A stretch of 64,000 nucleotides of DNA from Ardenticatenaceae bacterium (lineage in GTDB: Bacteria; Chloroflexota; Anaerolineae; Promineifilales; Promineifilaceae). The notes beneath the pieces are model-generated. The model made no database searches and had not been told where the DNA came from. It saw only the letters and a list, made by a program, of their open reading frames with translations. The stretch's first letter is position 1. Every line of letters starts with the position of its first letter. A program made the translations under genes and the position numbers. Below are positions 63,916 through 64,000 of the stretch, in pieces. The stretch lies in assembly GCA_020634235.1 (NCBI GenBank), contig JACKCB010000001.1, positions 558,001 through 622,000 on the forward strand, written 5' to 3'.

Positions 63916-64000
63916 TTGAGAGAGAATATGAGGAGGAGGATTGTTTTTCCGCTTGCTTGCAAAAACAAGTATAGACAATTCCGCCAGTCACGAATGGCAA

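Overview
The window is a GC-rich (about 62%), densely coded chromosomal segment with no rRNA, tRNA, CRISPR array, prophage or insertion sequence that I can see. The gene set (DUF6391, DUF2330 and ABA4-like proteins, a FAS1 lipoprotein, fused AroK-AroB, many FG-GAP-like lipoproteins, tandem B12-type radical SAM proteins) together with strong TTGACA/TATAAT-type promoters, several of them apparently leaderless, suggests a member of the Chloroflexota, probably near Anaerolineae/Caldilineae. That placement is inference.

Layout. 106-3042: two small membrane proteins divergent from an OmpR-type response regulator/histidine kinase pair. 3179-10220: DUF6391 protein, DNA polymerase III delta (holA), FG-GAP-like lipoprotein, nucleotidyltransferase and two B12-type radical SAM proteins. 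10254-12407: convergent aroQ and aroK-aroB fusion. 12639-18045: SIMPL lipoprotein, CPBP protease, epimerase, thioesterase, thpR, ABC exporter. 18056-20509: a (p)ppGpp synthetase whose hydrolase half looks dead. 20607-21507: YtxH/YtxG-like envelope stress pair. 21709-26480: GAF/PAS histidine kinase, cysteine desulfurase, mnmA and a small membrane protein. 26620-28700: enolase and a ClpP-like protease.

28811-33442 is the most interesting gene set: a vWA protein, a nicotinamidase-like hydrolase, a protein kinase with zinc ribbon and a PP2C-type phosphatase, in two transcription units. Each unit is driven by a near-perfect promoter with the same AGTGT-N7-ACACT operator inside its spacer and a second copy near +1. 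This resembles the TerY-P (vWA/kinase/PP2C) signalling triad. 33696-40536 adds a SixA phosphatase, a 1641-residue membrane protein that joins an extracellular propeller to a cytoplasmic P-loop NTPase, and a soluble relative of that NTPase carrying an OmpR-type DNA-binding domain. 40593-45248 holds DUF2330 and a tight four-gene terpenoid/carotenoid-like operon (SRPBCC, DUF1295, CrtI-like, ABA4-like).

45419-52587: four-domain FAS1 lipoprotein, UbiA prenyltransferase, polyphosphate kinase, CapA-like lipoprotein. 52660-57503: a GlyA-GcvT fusion and two small unknowns. 57686-63847: TyrA, a PII-like protein, a cation exchanger, an alpha/beta hydrolase, a holin-phosphatase fusion and a GDSL hydrolase.

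Across all of this runs the strongest genome-scale signal in the window: the palindrome CCGGCCGG, usually extended to CCCGGCCGGG. It occurs about 170 times by my count, where about 5-6 are expected, in coding and non-coding DNA alike. It behaves like a highly iterated palindrome comparable in kind to cyanobacterial HIP1, and it leaves Pro-Ala-Gly, Pro-Gly-Arg and Arg-Pro-Gly marks in many proteins.
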